The notes below the pieces were generated by a model. The model saw only the letters and a list, made by a program, of their open reading frames with translations, did not search any database and was not told the origin of the DNA. A stretch of DNA of 64,000 bases from Hybos culiciformis. Lineage: Eukaryota; Arthropoda; Insecta; Diptera; Hybotidae. The DNA lies in assembly GCA_964007475.1 (NCBI GenBank), contig OZ023275.1:15851829-15915828 (forward strand). The letters are read 5' to 3'. Positions within the stretch are counted from its first letter, which is position 1, and the number at the start of each line of letters is the position of its first letter. This document shows positions 1-12,976 of this stretch, in pieces. A program made the position numbers and the translations under genes.

Positions 1-1270
1 TATTAACTAATACTTACAAAAACACAATGTAATAATAGTTATTTTTTAATTTTCAGTACATCCGTAAGAATTATAACGCCAAACTACAAGTCTATAATTT
101 GTATTTATATAGATAAAAACAATATAGTATATTGGTATGAGTCTGATTTACGAAGGAAAAATATGTAAAAATTTATAATATATATATATTTTCCGGATTA
201 AAATAGTAAAGATTATGTGAAAAGCATTTTATTGAAATGATTTGATGTACAAGTCTGTTTCTTTTTATTATTATTTTTTGAACATGATGATATGCTATAG
301 GTATGTGTTATATGTGTATTACATAAAATATAATAACAACAATAATCGATGATAATATAATAGGTATATCTCAGAATTTATTCAATGGAAAGCAACAGGT
401 TCTTATACATCATTTTTCCTTTGTTAATATAGTAATCATTTAGTGTTATATTAATGATTTTATAATCAACATGTTGCATATTAATATTTATTTACAATAT
501 TTAACATGTTAATATATTTTTAGACTAAATTTGCAAAAAAAAAAAAAAAAAATGGCGACACTATGTTATTTCATAGTTTTTTTTCATACATAAAATAATG
601 AATGAAATATAAATAATACCTAGCATATATAATTAACTACAAACTCTTTCGACAGAATTCTATAAATGAATTAAAAATTTTTTGTTTATCCAGTTCATAT
701 AGTTTTAATTAGAAGTTTATATAAATAAGCATCATTAATAATAAGTCGATCAATTATTTCAACAAGTTCCTATATAATACTTAACTCAGTCAGAGTGTAT
801 ACCTATAAATATGTAAAATAAAAATATGGATTGTGTGACTTTCGCTTTTGTGCACCAAAGTTCTTTTATGTGAAACAAGAAGAGATTATTAGAAATGATA
901 TGTTTAAAATAAATTAATCTGAACTTTAACTTCACTTAAAAAGGTTACAGATATTATTTTATCTAGGAAATATTAGAAGACAAAATAGAAATCCTGATAT
1001 AAAAGAACATTACAAGATGGGTGAAAGATTTTGTAAAATATTATAAATATTATAATCATTATAATGTACTACACAATGCATTATATAATATGCACTTGTA
1101 TAATTTTATATATATTATTAATATAAATATTTATATTTATATTGTAATTTTATATATAAATATTTATATAAATATTTAGGTTAAATTGTGATGTATACCT
1201 ATAGTGAATAATATTTAAGAATTTTGTTATAAATATTAATTAGTTTTTTTTAATAATTTTATATTACAGA
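1..1270. other. Upstream of first coding exon; no gene seen
   Basis: AT-rich sequence with poly-A at about 535-551 and no convincing reading frame. The bases immediately before the start codon (T-rich stretch ending TATTACAG at 1262-1269) look like a splice acceptor, so this stretch is probably an intron separating a 5' UTR exon from the coding exon. No core promoter can be supported. Confidence 0.4.
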
Positions 1271-1458
1271 ATGCTTGGAGTTGGAAGACATACGTCTAAT
1301 CGGCGACGAGGATCTTTACCAATGGTTAAACCAATGATGCCTAACGACGAAAGCATTAGCATTCCAAAAATACCAGCTCGAAGGCGTCGAGCAGTAACAA
1401 CCAGTGATCATAAAAGCTGTGCTCTTATACAAACAAGACTGAAATTAGGTGATATTAT
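1271..1458 (+). CDS. cac: cac coding exon 1: cytoplasmic N-terminus
   Basis: Encodes residues 1-62 plus two bases (AT) of codon 63. The peptide begins MLGVGRHTSNRRRGS and ends QTRLKLGDIM, which matches the long N-terminal form of insect Cacophony as I remember it. The donor is AT|GTAAGT at 1459. The first base of the exon at 20117 (G) completes the Met codon, giving [13 protein letters not shown]. The segment is basic (RRR, RRRR) and cytoplasmic, with no membrane segment. The ATG lies one base after a possible acceptor AG (1268-1269), so this is likely the second exon of the transcript, with a noncoding exon upstream. Its 18.7 kb separation from the next exon fits an isoform-specific N-terminus. 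A shorter protein could start at the ATG at 20217. Confidence 0.85.
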
Positions 1459-3600
1459 GTAAGTGCATTAATTTTAATTTTTTTTCATAAATATTCACTT
1501 GAATGACTAGGTATTTATAATTATAAAAACGCTTAATATTGCGAATAAATTTAATATCCTTTGATAAATTTATAATTACGAAATTTTAATATAAAATGTT
1601 CTTATAAATGCGAAGCCATTATTTAAAAAGGGCATGATGCAGAAAAACTATTCATGATAACAAATACGGTATAATAAAAAATTGAAGTCTTATAAAATAT
1701 TGTGGAAGTTGTGCAAGGCAATATTTTTGAATGTTTATAAATTTCAATGAAAATTTGAAAAACTATCTGGAAATTGCGAAATAAAAAGTTATTCTTTTTG
1801 AGAACTCTTCATTCAAACTTTTTCATACAAAAATCTATAAGGTTAGTAGTTTATTACACTAATTTTTTTCCTCATTAAAGTCTTTCTATAGACTTCTGTT
1901 GAAAATACTTGGGGGCACTAATATAAACAAATTTTGCGCATATTTTTCCATTAAAAATTAAAAAAACGGATTATATAAAATTTTTCATTTTTTGCTCATA
2001 GTATCCGTTCGTTCGTCACTAATATGCTCATAACTACAAAACCATTCTAGCTTTATTAACTACACAACACAGTCTTATACATGAAAATTTTTACATTTTT
2101 TATTCAGTCATCCTTATAGTTTTGAAGGACCTCTATACTTTGATTTTTTTTGGATTTTAAGAGTTCAAATAATTTTTAATTATAGTGTCTGTGTGTAAGG
2201 TGACTCAAAATGATGGTTTGATGAAATTTTTAACACAATAAAAGAGAAAAACGGATATAAAAGCACAAGATTGTTTGTAAAAATTAAAAAATAATACTAA
2301 TCTGATGCGAACCCAATTTCAGAATATGTTGCATCCTCAAGAGGTTTTATTTCCATATTTATAATAAAAAAAGTAAAAATGTGGAACTTAGATTTCATGA
2401 CCTTAGTTTTTTTTTTGTCTAAGTTCGTTTTTATTCGTCTAATTGTATTTCTCCTGGCTTTTTCAATATAGTGAGCCGGAAATGTCCCTGTTCAAATAGC
2501 TAGTGATTTACAAACAATTTTATATTCTCGCAGGAAAGTCATAATAAGTATCTATAAATAATGACAAAGAAAATATTACCACAGTTCTCAATAAGAAATT
2601 ATCCAAATAGATAAAAAAAATAGTATGCTAGACAAAAGTAGTAGAAATGTGTAAATATTGTAACACATTGATGGCTCAACTTGTTGAAAGCTACGCAAGA
2701 GATAGAAGAATATTTTGCAGGTGAACTCTACCTAGGTTTTGAGACAAAAAAAACTATAAAATTTCAATCATTACAACCGTAGGAGCCAGTATAAATATTC
2801 AATCAAAACCATCGACAATTTTGGATACCTGATAAATTCCAACACAAAACTTGTACATGCTATTACGTTCAAACAAATTTAGAATTTATCATTCTTAGAA
2901 ATTTATTTTATACTTTTACATTCAACACTAGGAATTTTTCTATAACATTGTGATTGTGAGGCTATATCAATCTAATTTTTCTTTTCTATGCAAGTTATGT
3001 TTGAGAGGGAAATTTATTAAACCAAAAAACATAACGAGAAAATAAAGTTAATAAATAGGTAAAAATAATACTTTAAAAGAATTACAAATAATTATAATAA
3101 TAATAATTATTAGGTTTTTAAATTTTTCCTAAAAATATGTCATATTATAAACAAGAAAAATAAATAAAACAACATCAACAATACTTGATTGTTCAATAAC
3201 ATCAATGTTTTATTAATAACTTACAAACAATTTTGATATTTGTGCTCAGCAACACAACAATAATAAGAAGAAAATTAATTATATAACATAAAAGCTGAAT
3301 TCTTAGTTAGGCTAGGTTAAGTCTAAAACTGTCTATATGTATGAAATTGTAAAATAATGAAATATTAAATAAATAAATTGATGTTATAATAATAATAATT
3401 TTCACAACATTTTTTTACTACTAACGATTTTCCACTGGCAAATCGGACATACTATGAATTAAACACAGAAACATTATTAAAACATCTGTAATGTTTTCTT
3501 CTACAAATTTTCAAATAATATTTAAATTAAGAATTCAACGGTTTTAATGTCAAAATTCGAAAACCCAAAAAACAAAAAAAGCTTCTAAACTTCCAATTTC
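1459..3600. other. Intron 1, first part; no gene seen
   Basis: Non-coding AT-rich sequence. About 1600-2900 is slightly less AT-rich than its surroundings and may be decayed mobile-element sequence, but I found no terminal repeats or coding trace to support that. Confidence 0.4.
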
Positions 3601-6600
3601 CAATTTTTGTCCACCAAATTCACCTACAAAATAATAAAAAAAAAAAAAAAAATATGTAAAAAAAAAGGAAATAGAAAAAAAAAAGAAAATTTTTATGGAA
3701 ACTGTTATTATAGGTAAAATGAATTTCTTTTTCGATAAAGCTCTTTCATTCGTATGTCAGAAAAGGAATATTATACTGCTGTATTGAGAAGGCAGAAACA
3801 AAAAAAAAAAAGAAAATTTTTTTTTAACTAGGAAAAAAAAAATTTATTTTTTAAAATTGAAAATTCATAAAACAATATTACAAATTAATAGTTAAATTTT
3901 GTAAAATAATAAAATTTAAAGTGTTTAAATTAATAATTTAATTAGTTTTTTTAAATTTATATAAAAATTTAGCCAAAAATCAGTGTTAAAAAAAAAAAAA
4001 AAAATCAAGTCATCAAAATTTTCATACCCTAAATTTTCACATTTTTCTTTTTTTTTTCGTCGTCGTCGTGAAAAGCCTGTACATATAGTTTTTTTTTTCC
4101 TGGAAAAAAAAAAAAAGAAAAAGTAAAAGTTTTCACATTTCCAAAAAAATTAAATATAATTTTTAATAATTATTTTAAGGAAAAAAATTTTATTGCATAT
4201 AATTTTTCACAAAAAAAAAGAAAAAGAAAAGAAAATTTCAATTAATGAAAATTCCAAAAAAAAAAAATAAAAAATTAATGAAAAATTCATAAAAAAAAAA
4301 TGTTCTTGAGGAAAAATAAAAAAAAAAATGATGTATTTTTTTTTTCTGTTTTTAATCAAGAAAAAGTCCTAATTATTTTTTTTTTTTTTTTTACTTCTTT
4401 ATGGAAAAGCTTATTGTGTGTGTGTTTGTGAAAAACCCATATTAGTAGTTATCTTTATTTTTGTTTGTATATTGAAAGCAGAAAAGCGAATATACAAAAA
4501 AAACATGCGCTAATTTTTTACTCAAAAAGAAGAAAATATTGAAAAAAATAAAATAATAAAAAAATAAAAAGAAAATTAAAAAAAAAAAAAAATTTAATAT
4601 ATATTTTTTTTTTTGTAGTTTAATTTAAATCTTATCATTGAAAAATTGTTTTTTTAATCCAATTTATTTAATTTTTAATTCAATTTTATTTTATTTTTTA
4701 TTAATTTTAAAATTTATTTTTTCATATACATAGATAGGTATATATAGTATATATATTTACATAATGAAAGGGAAATTCGGAAAACTAGGACATTAATTTT
4801 TTGTTTTTTGAAGTAATACAAAAAAAAAAATTTCTTTCATTTAATTATTTATATTAAATTTATTGCAGACCTAGAATAAAAAATTTAAAAATAAATTTCA
4901 TAAATTATTGAATGATGAGTTATAAATTTTTATTTTAATATTCTCTGTCTAATAAAATTATTCAGAATATATATGTACGAATTTATGTTTATTTACATTC
5001 TTATGAAGAAAATTTTAATACGATAGTTCCGGAAGAATAAAATTTTTTTTTTTTTTTTTTTTAATATTCCATTTAGGTTCTAAAAAACATGCGTTTAAGG
5101 AAACCACCAATTTAAGGAGAACGAAAAAAAAAAAAAATTATAATAATCTTAGCTAATAGTGATTTCTGATTTTTATTTTATTTTTTTTAATTTTTATATT
5201 ATTTAATTTATTATTTTTAACTAATTTTTTTTTTTGGTATATTTATTATACCTAACAATTAGGTATAATAAAAAATTTAAAAAATTTGGAATATTATAAT
5301 GTTGACATGGCAATTAAATTATTATTTTACTATAATTTAGAAGTATATATATAGGGGTTAAAAAAAACATGCTTAGTATACTGAACAATTGAAAAGAATT
5401 TTCATAATTCAACTTCGTTGTCAGAGAACAATTCATAGAGTATATTATATTCCAAAAAAAAAAAAAAAAGTATAAATATGTACATATATTACCGGAGATA
5501 ATTTATGACTAAAAATGATCCACCTTCAATTTCAGATTCCTTAAAATATTGAAATGAAAATAAAAGCTTTGATTATAATTAATAAATATATTTAACATGT
5601 TGATAATTTGTGTAGTATTATATTTAATGCGACACCTCCATACTCTGGTTAATAATGCCCACATGTTTTACAATTAACCGCAGATATTCAGAAATTCCAT
5701 TCAAAAGCTTATAAAAGTACTTATATATGCAATATTATGTCACTACACAACTGATGATCTGTAAACAAATTTCAATGGAAAATAAATGTACAATATTGCT
5801 AAATTACAATGAGTCAGAATTTTTCGAAATGAATCTAATATAAAACTATATTACTATATATATTTTTTTAGTATTTAATTTCATAATTTTTCTTTATTAT
5901 TTAAACTTTTATTGTCTCGTTTTTTTTTTTTCCATTTTTATTCACTTTTTCTTTTACTTTCAGTTTAGTTCTGACATAAAAAAGTAGCTGGAAAAATAAA
6001 AAAAAAAAGGAAAATCAAAAAATTAGTCAAAAAAAAAAAAACATGCATTTTATTTCTAACAAAAAAAAAAAAAAATTCGATAAAAAATTTCGATAAAATA
6101 AAAATATTTTAAATTAAATTACAAAAAAAAAGAAAAAAATAATTAAATCTTTTTTAAATTCTTAAATAAAAAAAAAATAATAGTTAAAAATAAATTTAAT
6201 TATTAAAAAAAATATAAAATTCGTATTAATTGTATAAAATAAATGTGATTAAAAAAATTTTTAATTTTTTTTTAGAATAATAAAAAAGAAAATTAATTCA
6301 TTTAATAAATTTTCTTTTCTGTTTTTTAATTTTTATTTTGTAAATAAAATTTATGAAAAAAAAAATGAAGTTTTACTAAAAATATGTAATATACATATAA
6401 ACTTCAACCTATAAATAATAAAAAAAAAAAGAAAAATTATTTTATCTATAAGTAGTAAAAAGGAAAATCGTATTGTTTTTTTCTTTTTGTTTTTTTTTTT
6501 TCTCAAAAAATAAATTCAAATTAAAATAATAAAAAAAAAAAAACATATTTAAAACAAAAAATTTTATTTCTTACTGCTTATTCAAATAATAAAAATTAAA

Positions 6601-6924
6601 ATGAATATATAAAAAATATATAAAAAATTTAGATAAAATTAAAGAAAAAAAAAATTAATAATTTTTTTTTTTCGTCGCTTGTATATATAAAAAAAAGAAA
6701 ATTATACATATATATTATATATAATAATTAAATACATAAAAAACATAAAAAAAAAAATTATTATAAAACTATATATAAAAAATTAATTTATTAGGAAAAA
6801 AAAAAAAATTGTAAATTAATTCAAACAAAATAATAATAATTAAATATTAAAATAATAAAATTCTAATGTGGATTTTAATAAAATTCAGACAGATGAGTGC
6901 CACCGCTAATTTTGTATAACAATA

Positions 6925-6981
6925 ATGGCTGAAGATTTTAATTCTTCAAATTCAATAAATAATAAATTAAATATATTGACG
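6925..6981 (+). other. Possible alternative first exon or upstream ORF (speculative)
   Basis: An ATG in a good context (ACAATAATGGCT) opens a 19-codon frame, MAEDFNSSNSINNKLNILT, running straight into a consensus donor ACG|GTATGT at 6982. It sits in a GC-richer island inside the homopolymer block. Its phase (0) does not match the exon at 20117, which needs two preceding bases, so it cannot add this peptide to the channel. Joined there it would run out of frame to a stop and act as an upstream ORF before the in-frame ATG at 20217. It may equally be chance. Confidence 0.2.
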
Positions 6982-7434
6982 GTATGTTTCAAAAAAAAAA
7001 AAAAAAATTTTTTTTTTTTTTTTATTAATTGATTAATAAATAAATATAATATTCCTATTTATATTCTTGAAAAAAAAAAAAGAAAAAAAAAACCAAAATT
7101 ATTTTTATCCCTTCACTAAAGAGCTAAAATATTAAAAAAAATATATATATTTCATACTACAAAAGAAATTGTAGGTACTAGGTATATAATACAGTATATA
7201 TATATTTTTATTCTATTTTTTTTTTTTTTTATAAAATATTTATGTAGAAAAAAAAAAGTTAAAATTTTTTATTTTTTTTTTTATTAAAAATAATTTTTGA
7301 TATAAAAATGCGATTGTGACCGCGCGGATTGCATATATATTTGTTGTTGGTTTTTTTTGTGTGTTTTTTTTTTAAATTGAAAATAAAAATAAAATAGAAG
7401 AAAATGTACGTATGAAATACACAGGCAACAAAAA

Positions 7435-7456
7435 TAACAACAACAACAACAACAAC
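7435..7456. repeat. (AAC)n microsatellite
   Basis: About seven tandem AAC units, followed by AAGAAGAATAAC-type trinucleotide repeats. Lies in intron 1. Confidence 0.9.
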
Positions 7457-7535
7457 ATGAAGAAGAATAACAACAACAATAAAAATATGCAATCACAGTA
7501 CATTTATTGTGAACGGGTCTCTTCTACACATTTCG

Positions 7536-7564
7536 TATTATTATTATTATTATTATTATTATTC
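7536..7564. repeat. (TTA)n microsatellite
   Basis: Roughly nine tandem TAT/TTA units in intron 1, flanked by T-rich sequence. Confidence 0.9.
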
Positions 7565-8200
7565 TTTTTATAAATTTTTATTTTATTTTTTTATTTTTCT
7601 AGATATGTCATTAATATGTAGGTATACATTATATACACAGATACGTGTATTTTTTTTTTTTTTTGTTATACATAATGTATAGATATACATTTTTTTTTTC
7701 CTAACTATGATAAAAATATTCTGTGAAATATATATATGTATATAATATATTTATGTATATTTAATACAAAGGCATACATACATATATATAGAAATATATA
7801 TCTTTTTAATTTTATTAATTTTTTTTTTTTTAATCTTTTATTTATTATCTATTTTTTTTTTTTTTTTTTAATAAAATTGATTACAAAAAAATAATTGATA
7901 TTTAACTCTTAAATTTGCTATGAGTAAGAAAACTACATAGCTATGTAATAAGAAAAACCAAAAATTCTGTATTAAAAAAAAAAAACAAAAAAAAAAAATA
8001 AGAATAAAAGGAGCTTTTTTTTTTTTTAAAAAAAAACTTGAGAAAAAAAAATTTAATACTTCGCACTTAATTTATGATTTTCGGGTTCTTTTCTTTTTTT
8101 TTAATGACGTCATACTAGAAATGTGTTTTTTGAAAAAAAAAAAAAAAAAGAAGGGAATGGTGTAAACAATGTTCGGAACTTAATTTCGAAAAACAAAAAT

Positions 8201-9130
8201 TTAAAATTTGTGGACTTAAATTTTAAATTTGATTTATAAAATTTCTGAAAAATTAATTATTTCTATAGAAATTACATATATATACATATTTATTTTAATT
8301 CTTCAAATGAAAATATTAAATATTGTACTGTAGGTATATCGTTAATGAAATATGCACGTGGTTTTCAATAGTCTTCAGTTCACATCCTTGAGCACAATCA
8401 GACACTTTCTTTTAAATCGTGAAATTTTCATAGAAATCTATTTTCAAACATTAGTCCGAATTCTTGAAATCATTCCAGGCTAACTAGTTTTTCTCTAATA
8501 TACTTCACTTACTGATTTTCATCAAAAACTTATAAAAAAAAATTTAAATTGTATTGGCCAGTTGATAGCTTCCATCTTGGACTACGGGAATCTCATGCTT
8601 TACCTGACCGGTATTTCTAATATTTTAGAATTGGTCAGTGTTTAATAGTTAGCATTTTAGTGACTGTAGAACATTTTTGATTGAAAATGCGCTAATAACT
8701 AAATCAAAAATTATGGCTAAACAAAATAGTAAGAAATTAAAATATATTTCATTGATGAACATGAATTGAAAGAAACTTTTAAGCGGCATAAAATCATCAA
8801 GGATAATAAAAAGGTTAACCATTTGAGAATAGAATCTTTAATTTGTTATTCTATTCTTGGTAAATGTAGTTTTGACAGAAACCCCAAGTATATGTATGTT
8901 ACCTTCATTTCAACATAGGACTTTCATTTTATAAGAATAGAAATTGATTTCATGTTCTCAAAGATACAAATTGATGCAATTCAGAAAGAAACTTTTAAAA
9001 ATTTTGTTTTTTTTTTGGTTCCATAATGCTCAAAGTTCATTTCTCTTAATAAAATTTATTATACTTTTGAACATATTTTTAATATTAATCATATAACAGC
9101 GATGAGTTCAATAAAATATATCAGTGCATG
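8201..9130. other. Intron 1 between homopolymer block and hAT element
   Basis: No gene seen. A short stem-loop lies at 8604-8638, with CTGACC paired to GGTCAG and further pairing of TTCTAA with TTAGAA. This stretch is less homopolymeric than the block before it. Confidence 0.4.
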
Positions 9131-9830
9131 CAGTGCCGGATAGAGTATTTACTGGGCCCCTGGGCAAAAGATTCTAAAAGGACCTTTTTTTTAAAAAGTA
9201 AATGTAAATATACTGATTAAAAATATTAGTTCCTTTTAAATTTTTTTGAAATGAATTTGAAAATCAAAATTTGATGCTAGATGGATTAACCGCAAATCCA
9301 TTGACATAAAATGGGTAGCGTTTCTGCACTGGCGGTCTTAATATCGGTTCTTGCGAAAGACGTCTTTCTTTCAGCTCTCTTTCGTCTTTCGCCATATAAA
9401 AAAAAAACAAGAATTTCTGTCTGAATTTCTTTCTGGAAAGACTCTTCAAAGTACATACTTTGGCGCTTTGCAGTTTGTAGATTATTATTTTTTGTTGTTT
9501 TTCTGCCTTAAATTAATTATTTCATGGTGGTTACACTTATTTTTGTGAAAAAAATAATAACAAACAGAACAATAAATTCATAAGCAATGAAAATTTGTTT
9601 TTTCTGGCAAAAGTGAGTTCAAATGAAGTGCTTTTGGCAGTGTATACAACTTTTTCAAAAGACTGATTTGAGACGTCTTTGTATTGCCAATGCAGAAAGG
9701 GTATTACTTGTGAAATTTGTAATTTTTTATTAGAAATAATTTTAGTAGAAGTGTAATCATTTGGTGGGCCCTCTAAAAGAGTGGGCCCTGGGCAACTGCC
9801 CAAAGTGTCCGTATAGGCTATCCGGCACTA
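9131..9830. mobile_element. Non-autonomous hAT-type DNA transposon with 8-bp TSD
   Basis: The left end CAGTGCCGGATAG (9131-9143) and right end CTATCCGGCACTA (9818-9830) are inverted repeats, matching except at the outermost base. They are flanked by a perfect 8-bp direct duplication, AGTGCATG (9123-9130 and 9831-9838). GC-rich subterminal GGGCCC-type motifs occur at both ends (near 9155-9167 and 9766-9802). The 8-bp duplication and CAGTG terminus are hallmarks of the hAT superfamily. The 700-bp body holds only short open frames and no transposase, so it would need a transposase supplied in trans. The intact duplication suggests a relatively recent insertion. Confidence 0.85.
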
Positions 9831-10673
9831 AGTGCATGTTTGTAATTTGTAAATAATATTGCATATATAAATAACATCAAAAAATAAAGTTAAATTGTAG
9901 GTTTCAGAAACAATATTATTAAATTGAAAAATCAATTAATGAATTAATATTATATTTAAAATTAATTATAAAATGAATCACTTAAAAGTTCGTTTGATAA
10001 AATAGCCGGTAGTTTCTATTAATCTATACAGAATCTTATATTTGTTCAACTAATCATTGTTTTTTATAGTGTTTATTTAGAGTATCTCATCTATAATCAA
10101 TATACAATAATCAAATTGCTGGCTTTCTTCACACCCTCTTGAGAATCATCAAAATCTATGAGTTTTATTAGTTCAGGAAAATGCATGATGAACTTGTAGC
10201 AATAACATTTCAATCTTTCGCGAAATCTACGCGGTATAGTATTTAATAACATTGAATAAAAGTTATAATTCTAACTTAATTATGTGGTTTGAAGAAGTTG
10301 TTAATATTAATAATGAAATTTTTGTGGGATAATATAAAGTTAAATACGCTATATCTTCTAAACAATTTCCTCATAATAACTAAATTTCTATAATTTTTGC
10401 TTCTTAAAAACATATATTCATGAAATCCTTTTTTTTTTTTTTTTATAATGTAAAGAATATGAAATAAGTACTAGTTTAATTTTTTTTTTGTAAATTTAAA
10501 TTATACTTTTACCCATTATGTTATATATACAATATACATAAGTTATATTCGAATTTGATATATGAAGTTTTTGCTGTACATATAGTTAATGATAGCCAAA
10601 TAGTTGATTACTTAGGGTTTTTCTTATTTAATATACAAAAAAAAAATTAAATATATTTTTTTTTCTATATTAA

Positions 10674-10703
10674 TTGGAGTTAATCCAATTGGATTAACTC
10701 CAA
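10674..10703. repeat. 30-bp perfect palindrome containing paired TAATCC sites
   Basis: Two 15-base arms with no spacer: TTGGAGTTAATCCAA followed by its exact reverse complement. Each arm carries TAATCC, the core bound by K50 homeodomain factors (Otx/Bicoid/Pitx type). Binding is inference only. Confidence 0.8.
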
Positions 10704-12898
10704 AATAAAATTATGCATATTGTATGAGAATATCAATAATAAATTCAATAAGTTTATGAATGATCCCTATTTTATGTTATTGATATACATTTGTATATCT
10801 TTTGTAGAATTTCCATGTAAAATGCAATTAGGCAAAAGAAATAGCTTACATTTTGAAAAAGTATCGTTTTTTTTATATATATTTTGTGCTTACTGTATAA
10901 GAAAACAATTATCCATAATTGGGTTCTATTCAAAGTATTCATTTAGTAAAATCTGGAGGAAAAAAAAATTGTTATAAAACCAATATGTATATGCATATAT
11001 AAATTTATTTCAAACCAGGACTGGATTGAGTAGAATCGATTAGGTTCTGAAAATAAAAAAAAAAAAAGTTTCTTTGAGAAAAAAATCATTTTACTTATAT
11101 ACTTTTAATGATTGCAATCATATTAAATTTATTTATTTATATCTATATTTAAAGTTGATAAATTTGACGTAAGTGATACAATTTTTTATTCATCCCTGCT
11201 TCCTTTATGTTTTTGGGCGTTCAAACTTAAAATCAAGGATACACTCTTTAAGAAAGAAATAACAGGTTTTTGTTGAGAGAGTAATTTAGATTGTTTCATA
11301 TGAGATATTCCATCGTTATTCAAAGTTCCTATAAGTATATTACATATTAGCCTATAACGATCATAATAGTAAATATCTCATCGCAATTCACAATCATTTT
11401 ATAATTATTTACTATTATATTCATTTCCATATATAAAGATGAAAAATTTTCTTTTGAAGCATAAATATATTTATAATAAAATCTAAGTATATATATTATG
11501 TTTTAGTTGTGTCAAGAACACTACTTTATAAGTCTAAGTTTTGGTACTCTATATACTTACCAAAAGAATAGGTAAACAAATGAAAAATATGTATATTTTT
11601 CAATATAATATATATGAATTCCTCCTTTCAAAGTTTTCATTTGTTAAAGAAAATTTTTAATTTGAATGCAAAACTATTTTATTGTTTTATACATTTTTTT
11701 TTAATCTTTGGACAATTCATTAATGAAAATATAGTCAGGTTGACAATGCTACAGAACGCATGAATGAAGCTTTTGTTCAATAGAACTGTATATATACCTA
11801 ATAAGGATATATTTTTCTCTTATAAATATCGCTACTTTTTCGAATTTCTTTATATTAAAGTTATTATTCTATAGAAAATTATTTAGTTTTGTTATATTAT
11901 TTAGTTTTTTTTAATAAATTTCAAATAATATGTACCTACATAATTTTTTTTAACCAATATAAATATTTATTTTCAAAAATCTGTGTGTGTTTTTTTTTAC
12001 AAACGTATAACGAAAACAAGTTCTTCTATTTTCCCCTTACTTTTATTTTACCATGAAAAACTTTAGTACCGGAAATAGTTTTAATTAACGTAAAGTCTAA
12101 TTGTGGGAAATACAAAAATAACCTGTATAAAATTTTTCTAATAATAACTAACAATGTTATTAAATTTACATTGACATAATAGGATTGACTGGTCAAATTT
12201 CGTTACCTGAAGCTTTCAGTCATGAAAAGTTTCAGTTTAAAAAATAAAATTATTTTCTAGTGAAAGGTGCAGAAATTTAACTTAACTTTGTATTTGCAGC
12301 AAAACGCGTATTCATTAAAAATGTTCATTTATTCATATATAGACTATACTTTGAAGGTTGGGTTCGGATTGTTATAATGAAAAAATAAAATTAAATTTTT
12401 AGGATTTCTAGTTTTGGAACAACACGATTTTAAAATTTTGATTTTAAAAATAAATTTTTTTTGTCTTACAAATCGTTTCGAAATACAGTTCTATTTTTCA
12501 AAATTATGCGAAGGGAAATTTTAAATTTTCCAAAACAATCTCAGTTCAAAAGACTATTTTTAGGTAATCCTAATTTTATTAATTTATTTTTTTTATGAAA
12601 TAATTGATTAATTTACCAAGACTTTGCAGATGCAAGTTGTTTCAATATGAAAACAATCAAGGAGTTTTCCCCGTCAGAAAAGGTAGATTTCACTTTTTGG
12701 GTATAGTCTCAGTTCCGGAACAAACTATTATGTTGAATGAATAATAGTTCAAAATCAAATGTGTATAACTAACTGATTATGAAATTTGCATAACGCTGTT
12801 CTGAATTGAAAATTAATTATAATTGATTAATGAAAATGAAAAAAATTTATAATAATAAAATAAGATCGAAAAGAGAAAATCCGATAAGAATTCAGTAC

Positions 12899-12976
12899 TT
12901 GAACTATGCACCTGCTCATATTATATACATTGTAATTGTATATATAATATGAGCAATGAGCATGTATAAAGTTCAA
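12899..12976. repeat. Imperfect hairpin, about 78 bp
   Basis: The inner arms GCTCATATTATATACA and TATATATAATATGAGC pair around a short loop. The outer arms TTGAAC...GCTCAT and ATGAGC...GTTCAA extend the stem with mismatches. It is probably a small fold-back element. Confidence 0.55.

Larger units (their letters stand above)
3600..8200. repeat. Homopolymer-dense A/T block in intron 1
   Basis: This stretch is crowded with A or T runs of 8 to 19 bases (for example around 3640, 4261, 4376, 5041, 6991-7022, 7853, 8139). It also contains small microsatellites and a few GC-richer islands (CGTCGTCGTCG near 4057, 6885-6985, 7315-7330). It is much denser in homopolymers than the rest of intron 1. Open frames on either strand here are low-complexity (poly-Lys, Phe, Val) and not credible genes. 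It could be nucleosome-depleted regulatory DNA or simple-sequence expansion. Confidence 0.5.

Noticed and set aside
7259..7496. Overlapping minus-strand frames rich in Val, Cys, Phe and Tyr
   Set aside because: Produced by the AAC repeat and poly-A/T tracts. Low complexity with no gene features.
9264..9803. Short frames on both strands inside the hAT element
   Set aside because: They fall within the 700-bp non-autonomous transposon and resemble no transposase.
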